From ZC4RG30 sp046047615 (lineage in GTDB: Bacteria > Pseudomonadota > Gammaproteobacteria > Steroidobacterales > Steroidobacteraceae), in assembly GCA_046047615.1 (NCBI GenBank), contig JBJOHO010000083.1:62001-126000 (forward strand): a stretch of DNA of 64,000 nt, given 5' to 3'. Every line of letters begins with the position of its first letter. Positions within the stretch are counted from its first letter, which is position 1. The notes beneath the pieces were generated by a model. It was not told the origin of the DNA. It worked only from the letters and a program-made list of their open reading frames with translations, and made no database searches. This document shows positions 42,419-50,671 of this stretch, piece by piece. The translations under genes and the position numbers were made by a program.

Positions 42419-42949
42419 ATGGCACGCGCTTTTCAATCCGTCGCAATACTGCTTGCCCTCGCGCCGCTGGCCCACGCCGCGGCGCCGGCGGCGACCACCC
42501 GCTGCGCCAGTGCCGCTGCAAACACGCTGAAAGCCAGCCTGCGGGGCGGACTGCAGGCCGACCTCGATTGGGCAGGCGACGCCATCGACTGCGAACTCTC
42601 GCCCCGCCCCGAGGGCCAGGGCTGGCGCCTCACCCTTGCGGGCCCACTGGCCGGTGCCGGGGGCCACAGGCTGCGCCTGGTGCTGGGCATCGATGCCGCG
42701 CCGCCCCTTGGCAGTGCCAACGCACTGCCCCTGAACCTCACGCTGATCGTCGAGGGGCAAGGCCGCTTCTACGCCACGAGGGGCAATGACAAGTGCACCG
42801 TCGATGCGCTTCACCGCACGGCCGGCCACCTGACCTTGGCCGGCTTCTGCACCGGGCCGGCGACGCGCGCGGACGGCGCATCGCGCGTGCTGCTCACTGC
42901 CCTGGACCTGTCCGTTGCCTTGTTGCCTCCGGAGGAGACCCTGCCATGA
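42419..42949 (+). CDS. Exported protein of unknown function, 176 residues
   Basis: An N-terminal signal peptide (SVAILLALAPLAHAAA) predicts export, with a mature region of about 155 residues. It contains four Cys after the signal (CASAAAN, DCEL, KCTV and FCTG), compatible with two disulfides in the periplasm. Much of the rest alternates as beta strands (WRLTLAGPL, RLRLVLGID, LNLTLIVEG). I recognise no family. The stop overlaps the DUF192 gene by 4 bp, so its product is probably made with the two other exported proteins downstream. Confidence 0.7.
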   Translation: MARAFQSVAILLALAPLAHAAAPAATTRCASAAANTLKASLRGGLQADLDWAGDAIDCELSPRPEGQGWRLTLAGPLAGAGGHRLRLVLGIDAAPPLGSANALPLNLTLIVEGQGRFYATRGNDKCTVDALHRTAGHLTLAGFCTGPATRADGASRVLLTALDLSVALLPPEETLP

Positions 42950-43458
42950 CCGTGCTGCGGCGCGTCCTGTGTTCCCTGTCGACCTGCCTGCTGTTGGCGA
43001 CGGCCGCAGTGGCCCCGGCCTCTGCCGCCCCGACCCCGGCGGCATTCGCCCCGGCGCAACTCGAGGGCTTCCCCCAGGACCGCCTGGTGCTGCTGCGTGG
43101 CGCCACGCGGCATGAGCAGCGGATCTGGCTGGCCGACACGCCCGCACGGCAGCAGCAGGGACTGATGTTCGTCACGCACCTGCCTTCGGGCTACGGGATG
43201 CTGTTCCCGCTGGATCCGCCGCGCGAGATGACCATGTGGATGAAGAACACTTTCATCGCGCTCGACATGGTGTTCATCGACAAGAGCGGGCGCATCACCC
43301 GCATCGTTGCCGACGCGGTCCCGCAGTCGCTCGACATCATCGCCTCGCGGGGCACGGTGGGCGCGGTGCTGGAACTGCCGGGAGGCGAGGCACGCCGCCT
43401 CGGCCTCGTGGCCGGCGACCGCGTGCTTCACAGGCATTTCGGCACCACGGAGCCGTGA
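42946..43458 (+). CDS. Exported DUF192 protein
   Basis: A 170-residue protein with a signal sequence (LSTCLLLATAAVAPASAAP). The DUF192 domain has WLADTPARQQQGLMF, a YGMLFPLDPPREMTMWMKNTFIALDMVFID core and ITRIVADAVPQS, with the conserved MWMKN / LDMVF signature. The family is common in bacteria and archaea without known biochemistry. ATG 42946 has GGAGGAG upstream and overlaps the previous stop (ATGA); its stop overlaps the thioredoxin-fold gene (GTGA). Confidence 0.88.
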   Translation: MTVLRRVLCSLSTCLLLATAAVAPASAAPTPAAFAPAQLEGFPQDRLVLLRGATRHEQRIWLADTPARQQQGLMFVTHLPSGYGMLFPLDPPREMTMWMKNTFIALDMVFIDKSGRITRIVADAVPQSLDIIASRGTVGAVLELPGGEARRLGLVAGDRVLHRHFGTTEP

Positions 43459-44987
43459 CCGTGGCGTGGCGCCTGCTGTGGACCGCCGTTGCGGCACTGT
43501 GTTTGGCCGCCTGCCAGCAACGGGCCGCGGAGATCGCGTGGTTCGAGGGAGAACTGCCCGCGGCCTTCGAGGTCGCGGCGCGCGACGACAAACCCGTACT
43601 GCTGTACTGGGGCGCCGCATGGTGCCCGTCCTGCGCGCAGATCAAGGCGACGGTCATGTCGCAGCCCGGTTTCATCGCCAAGTCGGCACTGTTCGTGCCG
43701 GTCTATCTGGATGGCGACGAGCCCGGTGCGCAGAAATGGGCCGAGACCTTCGGCATCACCGGCTATCCCAGCGTGGTCATCCTGAACCCGGACCGCAGCG
43801 AAATCCTGCGCATCGCCGGCAGCATGGACCTGTCCCTGTACGCCGGCATGCTCGATGCCGCCCTGGAGGACCGCAGGCCCCTGCGCGAGGTACTGGCGCG
43901 GGCGGCAGGCGCCGCAGGTCCGGAGCCTTCGGCCGAGGAGTGCCAGCGGCTGGCGTGGCACGGCTGGGCCCTCGAAGAGCCTGCGCCCGCAGCAGCAGCG
44001 CAGTTGTCGCGCGACCTGCGCGCGGCAGCGCTGCGCTGTCCGGCCACCCCGGCTGCCGTCCCTGACCGGCTGCGCCTGGCAGCGGCACTGCTGGCCAGTT
44101 GGGCGGCCCAGGGGGGCGACGGCAGCGGCAGTCTGGTCGAAGGACTGCCCGATGTCGCCGGGGTGATGGCAGAGGGCGACCGCGCCGCCGCGCAACTGGA
44201 CCTGCTGCGCGAGATGGCGCCTGAGTTCTTCGAGGTGCTCGGCGCCGCGGGGCATCCGGCCGCCGTCACCGTGCTGCGTGACTACGTCCATGCCCTGTCG
44301 CGGGCGACGGCGGACGGGCGCTTTGCACGTGCCGACCAGATCGGGGCGCACTACAGCCAGATCGTCTCGCTCAAGGCGATGGGACGGGACGATGACATCG
44401 CACAGGACGCACGCGCGTCAGCCAGGGCACGCCTGGAGGCCGAACTGGCGCGGGTCGGGGACGACACGCCGTTGGTTCGTGCCGGCATCATCTCGGGAGT
44501 GGTGGAGACCTTCCAGGCCCTCGGCGACCACGCCCGGGCCTTCGACATCGCGCAGCGCGAGCTGGCCGTCTCGTCGACGCCGTATTATTTCATGGGCCAG
44601 ATGGCGACCTCGGCCGAGGCGCTCGGCCGGCCGGACGCCCTGCAGTGGTACGCGCAGGCCCATGCCACGTCGCGCGGCGCGGCGACACGATTCCAGTGGG
44701 GCAGCAACCAGCTGCTGGCCGTGCTGCGCATCGCCCCCGGCGACACGGCGCGCGTGCGCGAGGCAGGGCTCGCCCTCGTGGCAGAACTGGAGTCGCCAGA
44801 CGCCCTCTACCGGCGCTCCCGCAGCCGGCTGGCCAAGGTCGATGCCGCGTTGCGCGATTGGCAGGAGGGCGCGCCGGCGCGGGCCGCGGTCGTGGTGGAA
44901 CTGCACCAGCGTCTGCGGCAGGCCTGCCAGCGCTGGCAGGCGGACGAAGACGCACGCCAGGACTGCGCGGGCTTCCTCGCCGGCTGA
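43455..44987 (+). CDS. Thioredoxin-fold lipoprotein with a long helical C-terminal region
   Basis: 510 residues. A lipoprotein leader (AVAALCLAACQQ) precedes a thioredoxin-like domain (about residues 25-145) with the active-site AAWCPSCAQIK (CXXC type) and cis-Pro GYPSVVILNP. The remaining 360 residues are helical, Ala-rich and TPR-like in texture (ALGDHARAFDIAQRELAVS, MGQMATSAEALGRPDAL) and may bind partners. It likely acts in periplasmic thiol redox. GTG 43455 overlaps the DUF192 stop; GTG 43461 is an alternative start. Confidence 0.82.
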   Translation: MTVAWRLLWTAVAALCLAACQQRAAEIAWFEGELPAAFEVAARDDKPVLLYWGAAWCPSCAQIKATVMSQPGFIAKSALFVPVYLDGDEPGAQKWAETFGITGYPSVVILNPDRSEILRIAGSMDLSLYAGMLDAALEDRRPLREVLARAAGAAGPEPSAEECQRLAWHGWALEEPAPAAAAQLSRDLRAAALRCPATPAAVPDRLRLAAALLASWAAQGGDGSGSLVEGLPDVAGVMAEGDRAAAQLDLLREMAPEFFEVLGAAGHPAAVTVLRDYVHALSRATADGRFARADQIGAHYSQIVSLKAMGRDDDIAQDARASARARLEAELARVGDDTPLVRAGIISGVVETFQALGDHARAFDIAQRELAVSSTPYYFMGQMATSAEALGRPDALQWYAQAHATSRGAATRFQWGSNQLLAVLRIAPGDTARVREAGLALVAELESPDALYRRSRSRLAKVDAALRDWQEGAPARAAVVVELHQRLRQACQRWQADEDARQDCAGFLAG

Positions 44988-44997
44988 CGCGCCAGCG

Positions 44998-45225
44998 TCA
45001 GCGCTGCGGCCGGTCCCCGGTGCCGCTGCGGCAGGCCGCGCAACCCGCGGCCGGTTGGCGCAATTCTTCGAGTCTGGCGCGCAGCAGCGCTGCCCCGCGG
45101 CCCGTGCCGGCACGCCGCAGCAGCGCTTCCAGCAGACGGCACTGCAGGCGCGTCCCCGCCAGTATCCAGGCTGCCCGGAGGGCTGCGACCAGCACGATCA
45201 GCGCCACCAGCAGGGTTTCGGCCAT
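44998..45225 (-). CDS. Small membrane protein downstream of feoB (DUF6587-like)
   Basis: 75 residues. An N-terminal hydrophobic helix (LLVALIVLVAALRAAWILAG) is followed by a basic helical stretch and a short tail with Cys residues (GCAACRSG). It starts 7 bp after the feoB stop. Small proteins with one helix and a C-terminal Cys cluster are often found after feoB in Xanthomonas relatives, in the place of FeoC. A role in iron transport or cluster sensing is inferred only. Confidence 0.65.
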   Translation of the reverse strand: MAETLLVALIVLVAALRAAWILAGTRLQCRLLEALLRRAGTGRGAALLRARLEELRQPAAGCAACRSGTGDRPQR

Positions 45226-45232
45226 GGCGACC

Positions 45233-47110
45233 TCAGCCTGCGCCCAAGGCCACGGCCACGTGGTAGGTGACGAAGGCCGCGGCGTAGGCGAGCGCGAACA
45301 GGTAGGCAGCCATCACCACCGGGTAGCGCCAGCTGTTGGTTTCGCGGCGCACCGTGGCCAGCGTGGACAGGCACTGCGGTGCGAACACGAACCACGCCAG
45401 CAGGGAGAGCGCGGTGGCCATGCTCCAGTCCGCGGCAATCAGCGGCGCCAGCGTGGCATCCAGCGTCTCGTCGGTGGCCGAGAGCGCATAGACAGTACCC
45501 AGTGCACTGACGGCCACCTCGCGGGCGGCCATTCCCGGCACCAGTGCCACGGAGATCTGCCAGTTGAAGCCGATCGGCGCGAACACGAACTCGAGCGTGC
45601 GACCCAGCATGCCGGCGAAGCTGTACTCGATGGCCGGGCCGGTAGCTCCCGGTGGCGGCGCCGGGAAGGTCGCCAGGAACCACAGCAGGATGGTCAGTGC
45701 GAGGATGATGCCGCCGACACGCGCCAGGAAGATGTAGGCGCGCTCCCACAACCCCACCAGCAGGTTGTTGAGGCTCGGCCAACGGTATTCCGGCAGCTCC
45801 ATGAGCAGCGGGTGGTAGCTCGACCGCAGCGTGAAGCGCTTCATCACCAATGCCACGGCGACGGCGCCCAGCACGCCGGCCACATAGAGCGCGAACAGCA
45901 CCAGCCCCTGCAGGTTGAACGGGCCCAGGTCGCGCGACGGGATGAAGGCCGCGATCACCAGCGCGTAGACCGGCAGGCGCGCCGAGCAGGTCATCAACGG
46001 CGCCAGCAGGATGGTGGCGAGGCGGTCCCGCAGGTTGGGGATGGTGCGCGCCGCCATGATGCCGGGGATCGCACAGGCGAAGGACGACAGCAGCGGAATG
46101 AACGAACGGCCACTCAGGCCCACGTGGCCCATGAGGCGGTCCAGCAGGAACGCCGCACGTGGCAGGTAACCGCTGTCTTCCAGCAACAGGATGAACAGGA
46201 ACAACACCAGGATCTGCGGCAGGAAGACCAGCACGCCGCCGACGCCGGCGACGACGCCGTCGACCAGCAGGCTGCGGAGCAGGCCCTCCGGCATGATGCT
46301 GCTGATCCAGCCGCCCAGGCGTGCCACGCTGCCGTCGATCAGGTCCATGGGCCACGCGGCCCAGCTGAACACGGCCTGGAAGATCAGGAACAGCACCAGC
46401 AGCAGCAGCAGCGGGCCGGCCACCGGGTGCAGCACCAGCGCATCAAGGCGCTCCAGGGCCCGCAGGCGCAGCGGTTCGCGATAACCCACGTTTGCCAGCA
46501 CACGCCTGACGTCGCGCTGTGTCGATTCGATCGTCTCCCGCGTCGGCGTCTGCCACGGTGGGAGCTGTGCCGGACGCTGCAGCGCCGCCTGCGGCTGCGC
46601 CGCCAGCCACTCCAGCAAGCCCTGCTCCCCACCGTGCCGGACTGCCACGGACTCGACCACGGGACAGCCCAACTGGGCCGCGAGCCGATCGCTGTCGACC
46701 TTCATGCCGCGCCTTGCGGCAAGGTCGCTGAGGTTGAGCACGACGACCATCGGCAGGCCCAGCCGGCGCAATTCGAGGGTCAGCCGCAGCCCCAGCTTGA
46801 GATTGGTGGCGTCGATGACGTTGACCACCAACTGCGGCCTCGCCTCGCCCGACAACCGGCCCAGCACCGCGTCGCGGGTGATGGCCTCATCCAGCGTGGT
46901 CGCCGCCAGGCTGTAGGTTCCGGGCAGATCCAGCACCCGGTAACGCCGGCCACGACGCGCGTCGTTGCACTGGCCCTCCTTGCGCTCCACGGTGACGCCG
47001 GCGTAGTTCGCGACCTTCTGCCGGCTCCCCGTCAGCCGGTTGAACAGCGCCGTCTTGCCGCAGTTGGGCACGCCCACCAAGGCGATGACCGGCAGCGCGT
47101 CCTGGCTCAT
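45233..47110 (-). CDS. feoB: Ferrous iron transporter FeoB
   Basis: A 625-residue Fe(II) permease with an N-terminal G domain. G1 is GVPNCGKTALFN (about residues 12-23), the switch I region is YAGVTVERKEG, G3 DLPGTYS and G4 NLSD. Two gate regions follow in a 12-helix membrane part, with the conserved Cys in SSFACAIPGIMA. It is shorter than E. coli FeoB (773). Its ATG overlaps the feoA stop by 4 bp. Confidence 0.96.
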   Translation of the reverse strand: MSQDALPVIALVGVPNCGKTALFNRLTGSRQKVANYAGVTVERKEGQCNDARRGRRYRVLDLPGTYSLAATTLDEAITRDAVLGRLSGEARPQLVVNVIDATNLKLGLRLTLELRRLGLPMVVVLNLSDLAARRGMKVDSDRLAAQLGCPVVESVAVRHGGEQGLLEWLAAQPQAALQRPAQLPPWQTPTRETIESTQRDVRRVLANVGYREPLRLRALERLDALVLHPVAGPLLLLLVLFLIFQAVFSWAAWPMDLIDGSVARLGGWISSIMPEGLLRSLLVDGVVAGVGGVLVFLPQILVLFLFILLLEDSGYLPRAAFLLDRLMGHVGLSGRSFIPLLSSFACAIPGIMAARTIPNLRDRLATILLAPLMTCSARLPVYALVIAAFIPSRDLGPFNLQGLVLFALYVAGVLGAVAVALVMKRFTLRSSYHPLLMELPEYRWPSLNNLLVGLWERAYIFLARVGGIILALTILLWFLATFPAPPPGATGPAIEYSFAGMLGRTLEFVFAPIGFNWQISVALVPGMAAREVAVSALGTVYALSATDETLDATLAPLIAADWSMATALSLLAWFVFAPQCLSTLATVRRETNSWRYPVVMAAYLFALAYAAAFVTYHVAVALGAG

Positions 47111-47403
47111 CGGCGCACCATCACGGCCCGTGCCTCACGCCGGCGCAGGGCGAAGCAGCTGCCCCCGACACGGACGGCGATCGGGTCGCCGCCTGGCCGG
47201 GACTCCGCGATGATCTCGACGGACTCGCCCGGAACGAAGCCGATCTCGATCAGCCGCAGCGCCAGGGTGGCTCCACCGGCGTCGCCGAGGGTCTCGGCGT
47301 CCTCGCGCACGGACTCGACCACGGCTTTTTCACCCCGATGAAGGGTCGCCAGTGAAACGGAATGACGGTCGGCGCTGTCAGAGGTGGCGGGCAAGGTATT
47401 CAA
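47107..47403 (-). CDS. feoA: FeoA-domain protein
   Basis: About 98 residues with a FeoA SH3-like domain: VSLATLHRGEKAVVESV, LRLIEIGFVPGESVEIIAESRPG, DPIAVRVGGSCFALRRREA. FeoA proteins bind or tune FeoB. There is no ATG or GTG before the domain; TTG 47403 or TTG 47394 must be the start, the latter with AAGG at good distance. The start is uncertain, the domain is clear. A palindrome just upstream is shared with the divergent marR-type gene. Confidence 0.85.
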   Translation of the reverse strand: MNTLPATSDSADRHSVSLATLHRGEKAVVESVREDAETLGDAGGATLALRLIEIGFVPGESVEIIAESRPGGDPIAVRVGGSCFALRRREARAVMVRR

Positions 47404-47405
47404 AC

Positions 47406-47430
47406 CTTGTTGAGAATTTGTCGCAACAAG
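47406..47430. promoter_or_regulatory. Perfect 7-bp inverted repeat (candidate MarR operator) between feoA and marR
   Basis: CTTGTTG (47406-47412), 11 nt, then CAACAAG (47424-47430). A nested TTGT-N4-ACAA lies at 47418-47429. It overlaps candidate promoters in both directions: plus TTGTTG-17-GATAGC (47407-47435) and minus TTGCGA-17-TTGAAT. The low-GC content stands out in this GC-rich region. MarR proteins bind such dyads next to their own genes. Confidence 0.6.
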
Positions 47431-47476
47431 ATAGCGGATCGGGAACGATGCCGCCAGCCGGGGAGGAACAGCCGAT

Positions 47477-47986
47477 ATGATCAACGCCACGATGGCCACA
47501 ACAGCAACGGATGCAGGCGGAGCGGAGCCGGCGCAAGGTTCGGTCGACACAGCCTTCGAGTCGTCGACGTTTTTCCTGATCATCACGCTCGGCAACCGGC
47601 TCAACGTGCTGGCCGAGCGGCGGATGCGCAAGTATTTCGACCTGACCGTCATGGAGTGGCGCGTGCTCACCGTGCTCGCCTTCGAGCCGGCCGCGCCGCC
47701 GGGGCGCATCGTGGAGATCGCCGGCGTGAACAAGGCGGCGGTCAGCCGCGCAGTGAATTCGCTGGAGCGCCGCGGCCTGCTGCACCGCACACCCGCGCCC
47801 GGCCACCGTCTGCGCACGCAGCTGTTCCTGACGCCCGCCGGGGAGGCCTTGCACGCAAAGGGCATCAGCCACCGCCATGCCAGCGAGGACCTGCTGCTGG
47901 CCGGTTTCAGCGACGATGAGCGCACGATCTTCAAGCAGGGGCTGCGCCGCATCATGCGCACCCTCGACACCGGCCGGATGGGCTGA
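47477..47986 (+). CDS. MarR-family transcriptional regulator
   Basis: A 169-residue winged-helix dimer regulator. It has an N-terminal helix with FFLIITLGNRLNVLAERRM, a recognition region with VEIAGVNKAAVSRAVNSLERRGLLHR and the wing at RLRTQLFLTPAGEAL, followed by the C-terminal dimerisation helix. GGAGGA precedes the ATG. It is divergent from feoAB and 36 bp upstream of an aldehyde dehydrogenase gene on the same strand, so it may control either or both. The ligand is unknown. Confidence 0.92.
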   Translation: MINATMATTATDAGGAEPAQGSVDTAFESSTFFLIITLGNRLNVLAERRMRKYFDLTVMEWRVLTVLAFEPAAPPGRIVEIAGVNKAAVSRAVNSLERRGLLHRTPAPGHRLRTQLFLTPAGEALHAKGISHRHASEDLLLAGFSDDERTIFKQGLRRIMRTLDTGRMG

Positions 47987-48022
47987 GGCCCGCCGTCCAC
48001 GCACCACAGGCAGGAGGCCCTC

Positions 48023-49501
48023 ATGTCCACCGCATCCACCATCCGTCTGCAACATGCCGACAGGCTCTACATCGACGGACAATGGGTGTCGCCGGCGACG
48101 GGTGGCCGCATCGCGGTCGTCTCACCGGTCGATGGCAGCGTCGTGGCCACGGTCGCCGAGGCCGGACCGGCGGACATGGACCGCGCCGTGCTGGCGGCGC
48201 GGCGCGCTTTCGACCACGGACCCTGGCCACGCTTGAGCGGCGCGCAACGCGCGGAGGTGCTCGACCGCCTCGCAGCCGCCCTGGAGCGGCGGCTGCCTGA
48301 ACTCTCCGCCTGCTGGGTGCGCCAGGTCGGCGCCCTGGCCAGCGTGTCGCCCTTCATGACCGGTGCGGCCGTAGGCCTGGTGAAGTACTACGCCGGCCTG
48401 GGGCGCAGCTTCGCGTTCGCCGAGCCCGCGCAACCCTTCGATGGTCGCGGCGCCGCCATCATCGCCCGCGAACCGGTCGGCGTTGTCGCCACCATCGCGC
48501 CGTGGAACGCACCGCTGACCATCCTGCTCAACAAGGTGACCCCGGCCCTCCTGGCCGGTTGCACCGTGCTGATGAAACCTGCACCCGAAGCCCCACTCGA
48601 GGCCTTCATCATCGCCGAGGCCGCCGAAGAAGCCGGCCTCCCGCCCGGCGTGCTCAACCTGCTGCCAGCGCACCGCGAGGCCTCGGAAGTCCTGGTGCGT
48701 CATCCCGGCGTCGACAAAGTCAGCTTCACCGGCAGCACTGCGGCCGGCAAGCGCATCGCCGCGATCTGTGGCGAGCGCATCGCACGCTGCACGCTGGAAC
48801 TGGGTGGCAAGTCCGCGGCCGTGGTCTGCGAGGACCATGACATCGAGACTGCCGCCAAGGTGCTGGCCCGTACCATCGTGATCAGCAGCGGCCAGGTCTG
48901 CGCCACGCTCAGCCGCGTGGTGGTGCCGCGGCACCAGCAGACGGCGTATGCCGAGGCAATCGCCGCAGAACTCAAGGCCGTGCGCGTCGGCGACCCGAAT
49001 GACCCGGCGACCGAAATGGGGCCACTGGCGATGCGGCGCCAGCTGGAGCGCGTCGAGGCCTACATGGCCATCGGCCGCGACGAAGGCGCGCACCTGGTGT
49101 GCGGCGGCACGCGCAGCGCGCAGCTGCCGCAGGGCTGCTATTTCGATCCGACGCTGTTCACAAACGTGCAGAGCGGCATGCGCATCGCCCAGGAAGAGAT
49201 CTTCGGTCCGGTGATCGCACTGCTCGGCTACGACGATGAGGCCGATGCGCTGCGCATCGCCAACGACTCGCCCTACGGCTTGTTCGGTGCCGTGTTCACC
49301 CACGACACCGACCGCGCCTACCGCATCATGCGCGGCATCCGCACCGGGGCTCTCGCGCAGAATGCCTTCAGGCTGGATTTCTTCCTGCCCTTCGGCGGCT
49401 TCAAGCAATCCGGCATCGGGCGCGAGGGCGGTCTTGCCGGCCTGCTCGGTTGCACCGAGACCAAGACGATCCTGCTCGACGCCGCGCCGTCGGCGCTCTA
49501 A
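48023..49501 (+). CDS. NAD(P)-dependent aldehyde dehydrogenase
   Basis: A 492-residue ALDH-superfamily enzyme oxidising an aldehyde to acid. The cofactor domain holds PWNAPLTILLNKVTPALLAGCTVLMKPAPEAP and FTGSTAAGKRIA. The general-base Glu is in LELGGKSAA and the nucleophile Cys in SSGQVCATLSRV. EEIFGPVIALLGYDDE completes the family set. The usual N-X-GQ before the Cys reads SSGQ here. Strong ribosome site AGGAGG. The likely regulator is the upstream MarR. Substrate unknown; aliphatic, betaine- or aromatic-aldehyde types are possible. Confidence 0.92.
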   Translation: MSTASTIRLQHADRLYIDGQWVSPATGGRIAVVSPVDGSVVATVAEAGPADMDRAVLAARRAFDHGPWPRLSGAQRAEVLDRLAAALERRLPELSACWVRQVGALASVSPFMTGAAVGLVKYYAGLGRSFAFAEPAQPFDGRGAAIIAREPVGVVATIAPWNAPLTILLNKVTPALLAGCTVLMKPAPEAPLEAFIIAEAAEEAGLPPGVLNLLPAHREASEVLVRHPGVDKVSFTGSTAAGKRIAAICGERIARCTLELGGKSAAVVCEDHDIETAAKVLARTIVISSGQVCATLSRVVVPRHQQTAYAEAIAAELKAVRVGDPNDPATEMGPLAMRRQLERVEAYMAIGRDEGAHLVCGGTRSAQLPQGCYFDPTLFTNVQSGMRIAQEEIFGPVIALLGYDDEADALRIANDSPYGLFGAVFTHDTDRAYRIMRGIRTGALAQNAFRLDFFLPFGGFKQSGIGREGGLAGLLGCTETKTILLDAAPSAL

Positions 49502-50511
49502 CCCGCCACCTGCGCCATCACCGCATCGACTTCGCCGGCGCTGCCCAGCACCACGCAGCAGCGCTGGTGGATGCCCTCCGGCTGCACCGCCATGATCCGC
49601 TGGCCCGGCGCGGCCATGGCCTTGCCGCCGGCCTGTTCGACAATGAAGGCCATGGGGTTGGCCTCGTACATCAGGCGCAGCTTGCCCTTGGGGGCCTTCC
49701 TGGTCGGCGGATACAGGAACACACCACCCTGGATGAGGATGCGGTGCACGTCGGCGACCATCGCCCCGACATAGCGGCTGGAGTAGCCGCTGGATTGCGC
49801 CCAGTGCAGGTAGCGCTGGTAGCCCTCGGGCAAGGACAACCGGTTGCCCTCGTTGAGTGAATAGCACTTCTGCGCCGCAGGCATCCGGACACCCTGGGCC
49901 ACACGCACGAAGGCGCCGATGGCCAGGTCAAGCACGAACATGTCGACGCCGTGGCCGATGGTCAGCACCATCACCGTTGACGAGCCATAGAGCACATAGC
50001 CGGCAGCCACCTGGCGGTCGCCAGGCTGCAGCAGGGCACTGTCGGCGCTGCTGCCCGGTTCGCGCCGCAGGATGCTGAAGATGGTGCCCACGCCGCCGCA
50101 GCAATCCAGGTTGGAGGAGCCATCCAGCGGGTCGAACAGCACACAGTAGCGCTGCTCGCCGTCCTCCTGCACGCGCAGGATGACCGGCTCCTCGTTTTCC
50201 TCCGAGGCGACGATGGCCACGCCCTCGCGCCCGCCCAGCGTGCGCAACAGCACTTCGTTGGCGATCACATCCAGCTTCTGCTGCTGCTCGCCCTGCACGT
50301 TGGCCGCGCCTGCCGCACCCAGAACGTCCTCGAGGCGGGCGCGCCTGACCTGCGAGGCGATCACCTTCGCGGAAATCGAGATGGCCGAGAGGATCCACGA
50401 CAGCGTGCCGGTCGCGCCGGGGAAGCGTGCCTGCTGTTCGAGGATGTGGGCCTGCAGGGTGACGACGTCGCGCAGCGCGGGGCGTGGTGCAACGGTTTCG
50501 GTGGTGTTCAT
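49498..50511 (-). CDS. fbp: Fructose-1,6-bisphosphatase class I
   Basis: A 337-residue gluconeogenic enzyme that hydrolyses fructose-1,6-bisphosphate. Metal sites are in SEENEEP and FDPLDGSSNLDCCGG; KLRLMYEANPMAFIVEQAGGKA is the C-terminal family block. Length fits E. coli Fbp (332). It feeds glucose-6-phosphate toward the glycogen genes 13 kb away. The stop overlaps the convergent aldehyde dehydrogenase stop by 4 bp. A possible promoter TTGTCG-18-GAGAAT lies upstream on the minus strand. Confidence 0.96.
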   Translation of the reverse strand: MNTTETVAPRPALRDVVTLQAHILEQQARFPGATGTLSWILSAISISAKVIASQVRRARLEDVLGAAGAANVQGEQQQKLDVIANEVLLRTLGGREGVAIVASEENEEPVILRVQEDGEQRYCVLFDPLDGSSNLDCCGGVGTIFSILRREPGSSADSALLQPGDRQVAAGYVLYGSSTVMVLTIGHGVDMFVLDLAIGAFVRVAQGVRMPAAQKCYSLNEGNRLSLPEGYQRYLHWAQSSGYSSRYVGAMVADVHRILIQGGVFLYPPTRKAPKGKLRLMYEANPMAFIVEQAGGKAMAAPGQRIMAVQPEGIHQRCCVVLGSAGEVDAVMAQVAG

Positions 50512-50631
50512 GGCCCGCGATTCTCAACGTGGTCGTGTCGATGCGACAAGCCGACCGGATCACAACAACGATTCACGGCGACGCAATCCTTGTGTCTCGG
50601 ATGCGCAACATTGATTGCCGAACCTTGCGGC

Positions 50632-50643
50632 GTCCGGCCGGAC
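50632..50643. repeat. 12-bp palindrome in the fbp / TonB-receptor gap
   Basis: GTCCGGCCGGAC is a perfect palindrome about 28 bp before the TonB-receptor start, in the 160-bp divergent gap. It is a candidate operator, but the base composition makes chance plausible. The rest of the gap shows no clear promoter. Confidence 0.3.
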
Positions 50644-50671
50644 CCTCCGGCCCAGCCAGCAAAGGATTCCC

